A stretch of DNA of 64,000 nucleotides from Clusia tigrina (taxonomy: Eukaryota > Arthropoda > Insecta > Diptera > Clusiidae). The position numbers and the translations under genes are program-made. Shown one piece after another: positions 1 to 13,172 of the stretch (its first letter is position 1; each line of letters begins with the position of its first letter). Where the stretch lies: the NCBI GenBank assembly GCA_920105625.2, contig OV050032.1, positions 17,803,856-17,867,855 of the forward strand, written 5' to 3'. Below the pieces are notes generated by a model. It was given only the letters and a program-made list of their open reading frames with translations, had not been told where the DNA came from and made no database searches.

Positions 1-1
1 T

Positions 2-1522
2 ATAGCGCCGAAACTGCGGCACTCCTTTGCCGGCCTGCACTCGGATCAGGGCAAGTCCTCACGTCGTCCGAATTCGCTCATCTCAGATAGCTCCATATCC
101 AGTGGGACCAGCAGTTCATCACTCAGCACAGGCAGCTCGTCGGGTCACGAACGTGGTGGCAACATGGGCAAATTGGGTACCAACAACCACGCCTTAGAGC
201 TAATCAATGAATCCCAAACCCTTATGCTGTCCAGCCAATGCAACACCAACACGAACACACTGAGCAGCAGCTCCAGTGGCGTTAGCGGCAATCTGCGCAA
301 TCATAAACGTTCGACGACGCTCGTCAGCCAACTGTCAATGGGTATTGAGCTTGAACTATGTTATTTCTTTTGAGTGTTTTTGTTGTGTGTTTATAAGTTT
401 GTAATCGCTTGAGTTGTTGTTGTCGTTTTTGATCGATTTTGTATATTGTAGGTGTTCCATTTCATTCCATTTAAAACTTAAGGGACGCTTACGAGTATAT
501 TATTATTTTTATGCATCAGAATTAATTAGTGTACTGGACCTATGGGATAATGAGTAGAATCATCTAAGGCTTTCGATTTGAGGGGGTCGAAGATATAGTC
601 AGGCCATCAACATTGGAATTCCGTGGCTTGGGCAGGATTCGAAGTCCATAAGACAATGATTAGTTTTAAGAAACAAACTCTTGTACTTGACATTGGAACC
701 CAAATTATTGATAGTTCTTCTTTGCAATTAATTATCAGATATGTTAGTTTGAAATAAGTGGTTTGCGTATTCACGTATAGAGCACTGCTGCGGCAGGGTA
801 TGGAATTTCGCAGTAGCCAAAGATCTTCAGGATGGGTTTCAGTTAATTCAAAGCAAATGCTCAGGAGGTCGGGACTATGAACAAAATTGTTTACATGAGC
901 CAAGCTTAGGCCCTCTCATAGATGGGAAGCGATTTCGTTAGATAGAGATCATACAACATTATTTAGAGTCTACATGAGGCATTTTGCTTTCAGGTCGAGA
1001 ATGAACACAACGAAATCCAATCAAGACTATCAAAATAAATTAGATTATTTTCGTAGTTCTTGAATGTTTGTATGTAAATGTGTTTTTGCAAATGTATCCT
1101 TGTAAATACTCTCCATGATGCATGCAATTACTGAGTCGTAGCTAGCTTTTTGTAAATGTTTGCACGCTTTAGCATAATCAAGATAACAAAAAGAAAAAAT
1201 ATATATACCTAAACTAGAAAAAAACTGTTATACCCATGCAGAAAGTGGCATTCTCTCCGATATATCCATGACGCCGGAGCAGGAGCAACTTCCGGACGCA
1301 ACAGCGGCGACCCCAGGAACACATACCACCACATCCGCCGTTGGAGCGGCACCTACCACCGCCACCACAACAACAACAACAACAACAACAACAACGACAA
1401 CGACAGTGATAATGCGCAAACAGAAATGTAATCACAATCACAGCAAAATGACGGACATCACAAGCGAGGGCGTTGGCAGCAATCCGTATATAAAGGAGCC
1501 CGAGGAAGCTGTCAATTTGTGA
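2..1522 (+). CDS. 3' end of an unidentified Ser/Thr-rich protein (two exons)
   Basis: The reading frame is open from the window edge, so the 5' part lies outside. The exon at 2-341 encodes a Ser-rich, low-complexity stretch (SISSGTSSSSLSTGSSSG). A GT donor follows at 342, and an acceptor ending CCATGCAG at 1240-1241 opens a second exon at 1242-1522. The join falls in phase 1 and gives SQLSMESGILSDISMTPE with no frame break; that phase match is the main support. The second exon then runs through a long threonine homopolymer coded by ACA/ACG repeats and ends ...IKEPEEAVNL, stop. The intron is 900 bp. No catalytic domain is visible, and the composition suits a disordered tail of a large cytoskeletal or signalling protein. 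I do not recognise the family. A possible poly(A) signal AATAAA lies at 1845-1850. Confidence 0.7.
1366..1396 (+). repeat. Coding (ACA)n repeat giving a poly-threonine run
   Basis: About ten ACA triplets sit inside the last exon of the gene at 2-1522 and are followed by ACG codons. They encode an uninterrupted threonine tract. Such coding trinucleotide repeats are common in fly proteins and are probably length-variable. Confidence 0.85.
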
Positions 1523-4293
1523 AGAACTCACCGGTTCGCTAGGCATAAACTGTATTTAACTTTAAGCACATTTTCGTAAATTTCAAAGAAAAACAAAAAT
1601 TAAAATTAGATTTATTTATTTTGCGAGCAATTTTTGATGTAACAATGAATTAATTAATGGAAAACTGAAATGATCGACGAGGAATCAGAATAGCTTTAGT
1701 TATATAGAAGTCACGCCCTCACATGCAAATGGCGCCAATTGTTGCATTTGGTTATGTGGGCGTGCCCCATACACTCACAAATACATGTACACCTTTGCAA
1801 CCAACACGAATTAGCCACAATACAAATACAAAAAGTAACAATTAAATAAATAACAAATAAGTAAACACAAATTGTGAACAATTTACACAACTTTGTCGTT
1901 TATAAGTTTTATTAAAGAATTTTTTTTTTCTCTTTGTTATGCATTTATGTAATTCAATTTAATTTTCGTTTTGCTATTGCACTTTATTTTTATTTGTAAG
2001 CGTTTCGAATTATTCTTCATTTTTTATATCATAACGGTTTTAATATTTAAATGTCTTAATGAATATTTTAAGTTTATATTGTACACGATGGAAGAATGTC
2101 TGCTATATACACGCCACTTTATATGCATTATTTATATGCACCATTTTTCAGTTGCAAGCTTTTTCAATCTGATCAAACATGTATTTCTTCTTCTTACTCT
2201 CTCTCTCTCTCTCTCTCTCTCGCACACAAACATACACACACTCACACAGAATACACGCATTCATCCATACATCCAAATACAAATCATGCATTCTGTTATA
2301 ATGTTAAAATATGTAAATTTTATTTAAATAGTTGTAATTGTAATTGTAATAATTTTAGTTATAGATTCAAAAATTTCATTACATTTCAAAGAATACATAC
2401 AAATCCATCCTTACGGCAAGGATTTGCTTGTATTCACAGAAACACGTTTTGTAATGCAATGGAATTTTTCCCTTCTCACAATTATTGATTAATAATAAAA
2501 AAAAGTTTTTGAAAATGTCTTATGTATTAATTTCACTAAAATTATACAAATCTATATAAAAAATATACCGGAATGATTTGCGAAAATTATTGAAAATATG
2601 CATATAAAATTATTTTCGTGTTTAAGCTTCGAGTATTGGCATTAATGTCAGATGCTGAAGCAAAGAGTACCTTCTCAGTGACACTGGTGACAGGATCTCA
2701 CACATATTCATAGTAATCTACCTCCTCCGGTAAGATATTTCTGTAAGTAGAATTCATAATACATATAAGCAATTTGTGGTTCATTATCTCGCGTCAAGAG
2801 ATAAAAATCCATCGACTCTGCATCAAAGTACTTCCCCATGATGGTATTTCGACGAACCATCGAAATAATTTTGAAAAAGTGGTGGTAAAGGATCACTATA
2901 GAAGGGGTAGCATGAAGCGAAATCTATACCTCCCCTTTTCTAATTTTACCCCACAAAACAATTGAAAACTAGTTTTTCCATACCAAATCGAAATAAAAAC
3001 TCGTATATCGGTTTTATTTGGCGCAAATCAGAATTACGTCCCTTTGCCGAAACGACAAAGGCCTCCATAGTATATCAGGTGAAATATGTTCATCACTAGC
3101 GCGTATTATATTAGAATGTTTCGGTATATAAACACTTCATTTTATGAAAAGCTATTCTAGAATTATAAAACACAATTAACCAAAAAAACTGCATAACCAA
3201 AGCAAACTACACCGCCTCTCAAACTGTCTACCGTATTGTACACAACATATTTTACAGAGCAGATTTCTAACGGCCGCAGTTCGGGCCCAGCTGGAGGACG
3301 ATTTAAAGAAAGTTGTATTATTTAAGTTGGTCTTAGCAGCGAAATTTAAACATAATAGTATATATAGTAAGTATTAAAAATTGTCCCGCTCACACGCAAA
3401 ATAGATTACATCCAGAGATATAATAGTGTCCGTTGCACCTTATTATATTATATAGTGAATTTAGACTTTTTGATAATTGCATTGATGCGGTAAATGTATC
3501 TTTGATCACATTTCATTTCAGTGTTATTATAGTGAGTACGAGAGTATACTGAAAAGCAGTTGAAATACAAAACTAAGTTACTAAGTATTGAACACATTAT
3601 TTTGTCAATATATACATATATCTACACTTACTTGATAGTTAAAGTGGTTATGTTTTCACGTCTCATAGTATTTACAGTTGTTACGAAGGCAAAAAATGTA
3701 CCCCAAATTATTACCGGTGAAGAGCTGAGCAATATCTTAATACACTCCAGTTTGACTAGATATATAGTTGGCTATAACTCTCTCGACTCTCGCTATAGTA
3801 GCTAACACAAAAATACAACCAACGTAAAAACTTCACTTAAGTATACAAAATTACTGTATTTTATTTATTTTTATATAATAAATAGGTATGTATAGATCCA
3901 CAAAGGGTGCGGCAGTTATATTTGTGATGTGGATATTTCTATATACACATACCCATACTTGACCCACAGAAAGAGCATCGTAACCAACATATGTTTAAGC
4001 TTTCCCATTGAATTGTCACATGTTCCTTCAAAAATCATCATGTACACAATCAATATATATATAATTTAAATATGTTGGCTACGAAGGTTCGTCGGTCATG
4101 TACCGATATGATTTTTCAATAGCAACAAAACAAGAGCCAATTGCCTGGCACACTCTGCTTTTCTGCAGTATCGAAATATACATAAGATTTTTAATGGTAT
4201 TGCTTGAATTGTACTATTTATAAAAATAAAGTCTTTATGAACAAAGTCAATGAATTCGATTTGTAGACAAATTAGAAGTGAGCTTTTTTCAAT
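1523..4293. other. 3' UTR and AT-rich intergenic DNA
   Basis: The left part is the 3' UTR of the preceding gene. A pure (CT)n microsatellite lies at 2197-2221 and runs into CA-rich sequence. The small open frames here have no recognisable product and mostly reflect low stop-codon density in microsatellites. I see no further gene up to the end of Urm1. Confidence 0.5.
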
Positions 4294-5351
4294 CTATCCG
4301 CCGTGCAGAGTGGATATGAAGAGCACGTTGTCATTGGCTTTCAACTCATAATTGAGTTCACCCTAGAATATAACCGAATTGGGCATCAATGAAATAATAA
4401 AGTTTTATTCATGTCAATAATTATTACCAGCAGTTCCCAGTCCGTGTCGTTTATGAGTACCAAGATGCCTGGACGCCTAAAATAAACAAGAACAAAATAA
4501 AATTAACCCAATTTCCAAATAGTAGTAATTTGGCTTAAAAAATATCCTCGAATATTTCGCGACAGTTCAGACCTTCATTACAGCAACATTTATTAGTATG
4601 GTCACCAAGGAACATATAAATTACATTAGTCTTCTTTGGTCAAAGATGCCGAATATATTTTTAATTAGTTTATAATGCATTTTTAATTAGTTTATAATGC
4701 ATGCAAAGTACAATTACTGGTGGCTATTACCACTGAGCAAACAATATATATAGAGAGCTCAAATAGCAAAAATATTGGTTTAATGAGACCACTGTTAATT
4801 GTTGTTGTATGGGAGCTACTCTTATGGAACACGCTGTGCTTGGGATCCAGACAGCAAATTTTTTTTAAACCACTATTTTCGGGATTTGAGCTGTCTATAT
4901 GTATTGTTGGCTCAGTTCTATTTCCAATAATAAGATTGACTCAACAAGTGGGAGAAACATAATTACTTATACAATTGCGGAAGTCTTTAACTTACACTGA
5001 ATCATTCTGTACAAATAGCTCTGGTCGTTCGGTGAGTATGTTCGAGACCAACCACTTCAGCAATTTCCGTATTGTCCCTAAAGAGCAATATAGAAAAATT
5101 AATGCGTGGGGCTTTTCTTATTATAAAATATAAATGTATTAAAATAAGGTGTATATTAAAACAAAATCCCGTATTACATATCTCGGTGCCAACCAAGGAA
5201 ACGCAGTGTTCCTTCTTATTTCCAAAAAGTAATTCTGCTCCAGCACTGCAATATAAATATGAATATTTGGAGGTTCTTAATAAATAAAAGCAAACAAAAC
5301 TTGTGTTTCTTACGCGAACTCCACTTTAATAAGTAAGTCGTTTAAAGTCAT
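4294..5351 (-). CDS. Urm1: Ubiquitin-related modifier 1, complete, five exons
   Basis: Urm1 is a ubiquitin-like sulfur carrier. It is activated as a C-terminal thiocarboxylate by an MOCS3/Uba4-type E1, supplies sulfur for 2-thiolation of wobble uridine in cytosolic tRNAs, and is conjugated to proteins under oxidative stress. CDS exons, in minus-strand order, are 5351-5314, 5245-5178, 5077-4996, 4476-4428 and 4362-4294. All four introns are GT..AG, and the phases join without a break to give 101 residues, the usual size. Diagnostic stretches are [12 protein letters not shown] near the N terminus, [38 protein letters not shown] and the end [10 protein letters not shown]. The terminal Gly-Gly needed for activation is intact. 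Introns are 68, 100, 519 and 65 bp; intron 3 is enlarged partly by a MITE. The ATG fits the family start. Confidence 0.95.
4660..4701. repeat. 21-bp direct tandem duplication
   Basis: The unit TTTTAATTAGTTTATAATGC(A) occurs twice back to back, about 30 bp left of the MITE in Urm1 intron 3. It is probably a local replication-slippage duplication. Confidence 0.8.
4732..4916. mobile_element. MITE copy 1 (about 185 bp, long terminal inverted repeats)
   Basis: The ends are inverted repeats of about 30 bp. The left end reads ACTGAGCAAACAATATATAT and continues AGAGAGCTCAAAT; the right end reads inward as the imperfect complement (ACTGAGCCAACAATACATAT, then AGACAGCTCAAAT). The interior has no coding capacity beyond a chance frame. 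A second copy lies at 20023-20207 in the other orientation and shares the interior as well as the ends. Size and structure fit a non-autonomous DNA transposon. The ACTGA/CACTGA termini slightly favour a hAT-type parent, but I could not define a target-site duplication. It lies inside Urm1 intron 3. Confidence 0.8.
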
Positions 5352-6971
<1,620 letters not shown>

Positions 6972-7746
6972 CTACTTTTGCTGCTCCTTTATATCGTCTA
7001 TTTTAGGAGCACTGTCTTTTGTGAAGTTCAGTTTGAAGTCTACCGGCTTATCGTAGCCCATAATTCGTACATAATGTTCGGGATTTTCAAACATAGCGGG
7101 GTCCACAAACAAAGCTTTCTTTCCCACCATAAACGAAGTGAACATACCAGGAACCTCTGGCACCTTTACATCGCTGGGACGAAACTTAGTCTGAGAGCAG
7201 AATTAGAACTGAAGTAAAATCACAAGAACTAAGTACACGAGAAGAAACGAAACTTACTTGCTTCTTTAATAATATAATAGAAATTGTGGTGGCAGTGTAT
7301 TCTTCTGTGGCGGGATTGTAGTGGATTTCTGTAACATACTTCTTAGTGATGAAGTGCAATAACAGAGGCGTCACAAATGTGAAGAAACCCCCGACACTAC
7401 AGAATAACACAGCCAAACCAGTGCCACCCAACTTCATGCCCTGTTCCATTAAAATGGGCTGAGCTGCAAGACCGGCTATGCTGGTGCTAAGGGAAAACAC
7501 TTTGACCGCTCTCATGCGTGACGTCAGGGACCCGTAATAAATGCGCTCTTGAACGCTTAAATCGTTTGGATCTGCATTTGTGGCAAGCAACCTGTGTTGT
7601 TGGAGGGCAAATGTGAAGTGCGGTTTTCGTAACGTTCCCAATGCTCTGCTTCCTGCAATTTCCGCTGCGGATAGCCTGCTGAGAGCACGACTACTTTGCT
7701 CAATTATACCTTTCGTGCAAGGTAGCAACGTTCGCAGTGACAACAT
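6972..7746 (-). CDS. TMEM70: TMEM70 homologue, mitochondrial (ATP synthase assembly)
   Basis: TMEM70 is an inner-membrane assembly factor that acts on the c-ring of mitochondrial ATP synthase. Exon 1 is 7746-7258, the intron (GTAAGT..CAG) is 67 bp, and exon 2 is 7190-6972; phase 0 joins ...IILLKKQ to TKFRPSDVKVPEVPGMF. The product is 235 residues. The N terminus is rich in Arg, Leu and Ser with few acidic residues, as in a matrix-targeting presequence. Residues about 66-82 (VQERIYYGSLTSRMRAVK) match the family entry motif. Two membrane segments follow at about 83-100 and 107-130, the second containing GGFFTFVTPLLLHFITK. The tail carries the conserved VDPAMFENPEHYVRIMGYDK. Length and order fit the family well. 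Confidence 0.9.
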
Positions 7747-8709
7747 TATTTACGGTTTTGTTAGTTATTCAATTTTACAATACTTTCAAAGGAGGATATA
7801 AAAAGTACACAGCTGTAGCCGCATCTGGCCGTGCTCCACAAAGTCATATGTTTTCGTTCAGTTGCCAGCATATGTTTCGCACATTTTCGTCTTTCGTTTA
7901 GTTAATCACTCGAGTTGCTTTCAAACTGTTATGGGTCAAAATACACTAGTTCGCAAACTTCTTAAATATTTTAAAGAAAACATAATTTAAAGAATTCAGT
8001 ATTGGGTCAGTTATACAAAACTTGTTCCCTAATAACCGGCCATGTAATTATTGAGGATTTGCCATATTTTTTATTTAAATGTCATTAAAGGAATTGGAGG
8101 TGACATGAAATTCTTCTTTTACTTCCATACAAATTGCATATCGACATCTGGACTCATGTCTACATTATGCTGCTAATAATATGATATTAATTTAATATAC
8201 ATTACTACATGATACAATAAATAAATAATTATGTGAGTCTGCTGATCAACAAGGAGAGACAGAATCGTGAATTACATTTATTATATTTTTCTGTCTCGAC
8301 ATATATGACGGAAATGATTTGCAGCGGTATTTGTCCTGGCGTCCTAATTTAGTACTTTATTTCTCTCACTTCTAACGTTGAAAAAAATTATTCCATGTTT
8401 GTGAATTTTTCTAGATGACTTTCTTTGTGATAAAAAATATATGAATAAGATGTATATGTAATGATAACGGTCCGAAAAAATGATGTTTTCAATTATATTA
8501 TGGTCTGAAGAAGGGCCCACAACTGCCTTCCAGGAAATGATTGTTCCGAGTTGTTTGAAAACTCCATACATGTACGCTACCTAAATTTTCTAAATTTGTT
8601 CTAATTACATGTATATCGCAAGTTTACAATATCTAATTTTGAATATTCAATTACAGCATTTTCCCTAAGTGCTGTCTCTCCGACCGTCCGCTGATTCATA
8701 GAGTTACAA
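7747..8709. other. Intergenic between TMEM70 and the MARCH5-like gene
   Basis: This contains the TMEM70 promoter side and the 3' side of the MARCH5-like gene. I see no additional coding exon or repeat. Confidence 0.4.
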
Positions 8710-9723
8710 TTAATTTACATATATGCGAACGTTTTCCTCGGTGTAATCCACAACGCGACCTTTCCTTTTTCGAATCCTCTGCTGGATTTTCAGGTATATT
8801 TTCAATACAGCTTTGATGGCTAAGTAAGTGGTTCCACCCAGCAAAGTGCGGTAGAATGGATGCTCCATTGAACTGAACAGCAACATTCCCATTATGGAGG
8901 ATATGGCTGGGAACATAAATGCACCGCAGACTACCCGTGTGGCATTGTGCAGGTCCCCGGATTCGTTGGCTGCGTATTGGGCTGATTCTTCGGGCGGATT
9001 AATATAATCCCAGGTGGGATCTGATTCGTCCACATGCGGACGTTTGTAAATTATACTTAGAACGACTTCATGCCATGGAACCATGCGTAACAGTATTAAA
9101 CCCACAGTAATTGTAGGCAACCCGACGAATACTACAATCGGGTGGCAATTCTCGATGAGCAGTAGCTGTCCGACGCCCATGGTCTGTGCAATAGTGACGG
9201 CTCCAAAGTACCATGAAGTCCAATAGAGGGAATGACATAAAATGCTTGCCACCACAAATGGGCTCGCATTATCGATGACTTTATCGCAGATTTCCAGAAT
9301 GGTAGCAAATTTGTTCATTTTCGGGGTCACGATTAAATAGCGAGCGTGGCACCAGTGGCAACTTAATGGCATGTATTGATTGGCGTTCTGTACAAAATCG
9401 AGCCATTTGAAAAGACAGCTTTCATGCACCCACTGTAGGTCACCGCGACAGTTGCACGGACGTATCCAGTCGTCTCTATTCCGCATCTGGCAAATCCAAC
9501 AACAACGACTCGAATCTTCCCTTTGTAGGATAGTCTCTTCAGAACTCACATCTGGCAGAAGCTCGCCTACCTGCATCTGATGTGCATAACACCCAGCTAT
9601 AGAGGGATGGAAGGTCTCAAGGTCCCGTGCTGTCATGGGTGTTTGTGAGCCCAACGAAATTTGGTTGAATGATCCTCCTGAACAGGCAGCTAATCCAGAC
9701 AATTCGACAGTAACTTCACCCAT
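8710..9723 (-). CDS. March5: MARCH5-type membrane E3 ubiquitin ligase, single exon
   Basis: The 337-residue product has a RING-CH (C4HC3) finger near residues 75-125: Cys75, Cys78, Cys90, Cys92, His100, Cys103, Cys122, Cys125, within CCWICQMRNRDDWIRPC and WVHESCLFKWL. Conserved MARCH5 features follow: YLIVTPKM, then about four hydrophobic segments, including ASPFVVASILCHSLYW, VGLPTITVGLILLRM, RVVCGAFMFPAISSIMG and LLGGTTYLAIKAVLKIYLK, and a basic tail. MARCH5/MITOL sits in the mitochondrial outer membrane and ubiquitinates fission, fusion and signalling proteins. The first 70 residues are not typical of mammalian MARCH5 and may be a fly-lineage extension. There is no intron, so a retrocopy origin is possible, but the frame is intact. 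Confidence 0.9.
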   Translation of the reverse strand: MGEVTVELSGLAACSGGSFNQISLGSQTPMTARDLETFHPSIAGCYAHQMQVGELLPDVSSEETILQREDSSRCCWICQMRNRDDWIRPCNCRGDLQWVHESCLFKWLDFVQNANQYMPLSCHWCHARYLIVTPKMNKFATILEICDKVIDNASPFVVASILCHSLYWTSWYFGAVTIAQTMGVGQLLLIENCHPIVVFVGLPTITVGLILLRMVPWHEVVLSIIYKRPHVDESDPTWDYINPPEESAQYAANESGDLHNATRVVCGAFMFPAISSIMGMLLFSSMEHPFYRTLLGGTTYLAIKAVLKIYLKIQQRIRKRKGRVVDYTEENVRIYVN

Positions 9724-10367
9724 GCTGATTGTTTATGTGAAGCAAACAATTTTTTAAGCGACAATAATTGCAATGATTCAAGAACAAGAAATTTCAACTA
9801 TATAAAAATTAAATTACTAAATAAAATAAATTTATTCAAAGTAGTAAAGTTGCTTAGAATTGCTCCGCTATCCTTCGTACCGTTTAAATTTGCAAAAGGA
9901 CCGGAAAATTGACATAATTGTTTGGAGAAAGGAAGTAGTTTTCCTTGCTAACATATATAGTGGTCTGGTGGAGGAAGGTTGGGGGTGGTTTTAATCTCAT
10001 ACAATCGTGGCAAACAGGAGTGGCAGAGATTTCTTGGGGATTTCCATAAAGAAACAATATTCATGCAGGCACATTAATTTTGAAAGAGATTCTACAAACA
10101 TTTTGTTTGCGCATCTGTGAGCGGACATCGAGACTGGGTTGAAGATACCAACTGTGACAGAGTCGGCATCAGCGTTAGGTCAAGATTAAAATAAAATTGT
10201 TCATAATTGGGGGTGTTAAAGCGTTCTTAGCCAAATAAATCGCGTTTGGATTTTTGTGTGCGACAAGACGGCATTGGACGGGCAATGAAGGCCATCTGGT
10301 AAAAGTTGGAAACTAATGCACTAAGCCTCAAATGGGGGCAACTTTTATTTAACAGGCTGTGATCAAA
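9724..10367. other. Intergenic upstream of the MARCH5-like gene
   Basis: Promoter-side DNA of the MARCH5-like gene. I recognise no repeat or exon. Confidence 0.35.
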
Positions 10368-10640
10368 TTAATTAGTCCCAGTAAGTAGCAACGAGATTTG
10401 GCGTGTTTCAGCGTAACTTCCTTTCCATCCATTAGCAGGGAAAGCACATTGATTTCCTGCTACTGCCTCATCGCAAACACACTCATAAACTTGCACGTGC
10501 GGACGCCGACCCTGCACAAAATGTCTTTGGACAAGGAATGAAACCACGAAAAAACTGCAGATGAGCAGACTAGTGACGAAATATAAAATATGCGAGGGAT
10601 AACTTTGAATGTCGCACATCTCGAACAGAGTATTTAACAT
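10368..10640 (-). CDS. Possible small single-pass membrane protein, 90 aa
   Basis: An ATG-initiated frame in which residues about 17-38 (HILYFVTSLLICSFFVVSFLV) form one strong hydrophobic segment. A basic stretch (QRHFVQGRRPH) follows, suggesting N-out/C-in topology, and then a Cys-containing tail. The composition is more protein-like than that of neighbouring chance frames. I do not recognise a family, and no splice partner is evident. It could also be a chance frame or one exon of a larger gene. Confidence 0.3.
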   Translation of the reverse strand: MLNTLFEMCDIQSYPSHILYFVTSLLICSFFVVSFLVQRHFVQGRRPHVQVYECVCDEAVAGNQCAFPANGWKGSYAETRQISLLLTGTN

Positions 10641-12304
10641 TCCAAAAACGATTTTGAGACGGAATTAATTTTTTTATTTTATTTTAAGTGAATTCCGGGC
10701 AGCGCACACTTGTCGGTATGGAGAAAAGACGCACGTACTCGTAGCAAAAGAGGCGCAGACACATGTTACACATGTTCACTCTTCTGAAATTTAAAACAAT
10801 ACGCCGGGCGTACGGCACAGATGGGTGGAAGCCTGGAGCAGGCCAAGTGCAGTCAATCTATCGAAATTAAGGAAAACGTATTTGCAAGAAGATTTTTGTC
10901 CCATAGGTTAAACGAGACACGGAAGTGAATCTTGTAATATGTGCACTCCAATATTATCTCTGCCCACTTCATACCATCATATTTCTCCTAGACATTTCAG
11001 AGATCTGGCATATCCTCACAATGAATCCAGTCAAACTCACTTTCCTTAGCTCAATTAAAATTGACTGAAAATTCATTTTTCAATAAGGAGTGTGGTCTTT
11101 CCACACAATTATGAAGCATTGGGGAAATTAATCGAACCTTCAGTACCGGACTTTAGTGTCTAATATGCGCTCCATATGCAGAAGGCCTTATTGTACGGAC
11201 CTGTCAAGTTTCTTCACACAAAAATATTAAGGAATTTCAAGGATTCGCTGAGAAGCTGATGGTTCCAATAAACAGATTTCAAAGAATCCAAAATAGATGT
11301 TCGCAAAGTCTTTAGAATCTATAAAGGTGAACCACTCAGTACAATGAAATTGAAGCTAAAGTGAAGCTTGAAGCTCTAAAAAAGACTGGTCATTTTCTTA
11401 ATGAACACAATCGAAATACGAAAGGGTCTCAATAAACCCATTTTACTCTCTATGTTCGGAAAGTCATTTGGGTACTCATAATAAATCTACCTCTATTTAT
11501 TGTACTGACAATGTAATTTATGCACAACATCTTTAACGTTATTAATATTTTCGATCCTGCCAAGTATGTTCCTGCAAAAGATTGTGATATTGGAGATTTG
11601 AAAATAAATAACCAAAAATATAAATAAATTTTCTACAATATTGGGTGACAGGACATGGAAGAGATGGCGCTGTGTGAGATGAAATTGCTTTGAAGTATGA
11701 TTAACATGGCATGCTGCTGAAGAAAACTACAGCCTGAGGAAACACAAGAAATTGAAAACATGTTTTTCTGCAAAAACATACGAGACTGAGTTATTGTTTA
11801 TGTGATTGAGCATTTCTGTTCGTATTGTGCTCATGTCCACTTATTGATAGAAGGATACGAGTATACTCTTACATTCAATTTATTACCAATTCCAATTTAA
11901 AGCTCTGCGAATGTTGTCAGGCATAACAAAGAAAAGCACCAGATGAAGAACGAGGACGAGAACAAATAAAACCAATGCAAATGCACAACCCGAGTATAAT
12001 AATTGCAGTGCAGAAAGTGCACAAACGAGTATAGAAGATAAAATTCATTATATTGGATTTGAAACATTATGTTTGCCTTGCATATGAATGTGCATGATAT
12101 TTTCTTGTGATGTGTGGTTGCGTGTGCGTGTACGCGTTCTTGTGTGAGTAATCCATGTTGTAAATATTGACATAAAAGTGCAGAACAAGCATTTTATTAT
12201 TTACGAGCCCAAGCACACTAAGCACTTCGAATCAATGGCGGAAAAGGGACTTCCATAAGGGGGGATTTTCTAATTTTTTTGGTTTATATGTTTTAAAATA
12301 TTAC
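10641..12304. other. Intergenic, no gene recognised
   Basis: Unique-looking AT-rich sequence. I found no convincing ORF, exon pair or repeat family. Confidence 0.35.
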
Positions 12305-12540
12305 CTCTTAGCTGAGACTCTCACATTGGGCAGAAGAAACACCAGAGCACCTTCTAATGAACTGCGAAGCCTTAGCTTGCAGTAGGAAGAACTATCTGGA
12401 GCATTCCTGGCGCGACGGCAGAGATATTAGAGCAATGCACCCCAACTCAGTGGTAAGTTTGGAACTGTTGGACTAAGAGAATACCCTTAATAGGCACTTG
12501 CGGGAGGAGTGCAACATATCAAATTGGTCGTGGAACATTT
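12305..12540 (+). mobile_element. 3' fragment of a non-LTR retrotransposon (RNase H/C-terminal region)
   Basis: One plus-strand frame reads ETLTHWAEETPEHLLMNC, then EALACSRK. This is the ETxEHLLxxC motif found just after the RNase H domain in I, R1 and LOA-type elements. The same motif occurs at 45780-45900 (RETLEHLLCQCPA). Only a short C-terminal remnant is left, and stops follow. Confidence 0.6.
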
Positions 12541-13172
12541 TCCCTCTTTGTTTCATTCATTCCCTCCTTGTCTAGGATGACTAGTGGAACTGTACGGTTG
12601 TGTGTGTGTGCGTTCTCTACATTAAATTATTTCTGTAGATATGCTCTCTTCATCTCTATTTTTAGAATATAGGCGTATGAGGAATGGGCGTGTTAGTTAC
12701 CTTCGAACAGACTCAAAAAATATACAGCTCTTCAATATGATGAACCACACCTTTAGCTCACTATCTCTTTTCGTACTGGGAGTATGCCTAAGTGAGAACA
12801 GATTAGACGGACAGACATGGTTACATCGACTAGGAAAGTGACACTGACCAATAACAACTGTATATGTGCATGCATACCACGCTCTTCTAGACGTTACATC
12901 TATGTACACTTTAAAAAATTAACGTACTGTACAAACATTTCATTTACACAATCGTAAAAGAAATTTATATATACATACGAGTAGTACAGGCAATGTAGGG
13001 TGTGCTCTTCCATGTTTGTATCTCTTCCCACTGATTTGTCCCATCGCATTTTAATTGCAGTGAAATAGGAATCCGAATGATATTTGATTCCTATTCAAAG
13101 TGGCGACAGATAACAATATATACATTTATAGAGTTGTCTTATACAGATTTGAAGAATATTGAAATTCACACA
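12541..13172. other. Intergenic
   Basis: No recognisable exon or repeat. An acceptor-like tract (TTTTAATTGCAG) near 13050-13062 might precede an upstream, non-coding exon end of the gene at 13173. Confidence 0.3.

Noticed and set aside
4720..4962. 80-codon frame in Urm1 intron 3
   Set aside because: It lies across the MITE and its inverted ends, and the frame is not kept in the second MITE copy.
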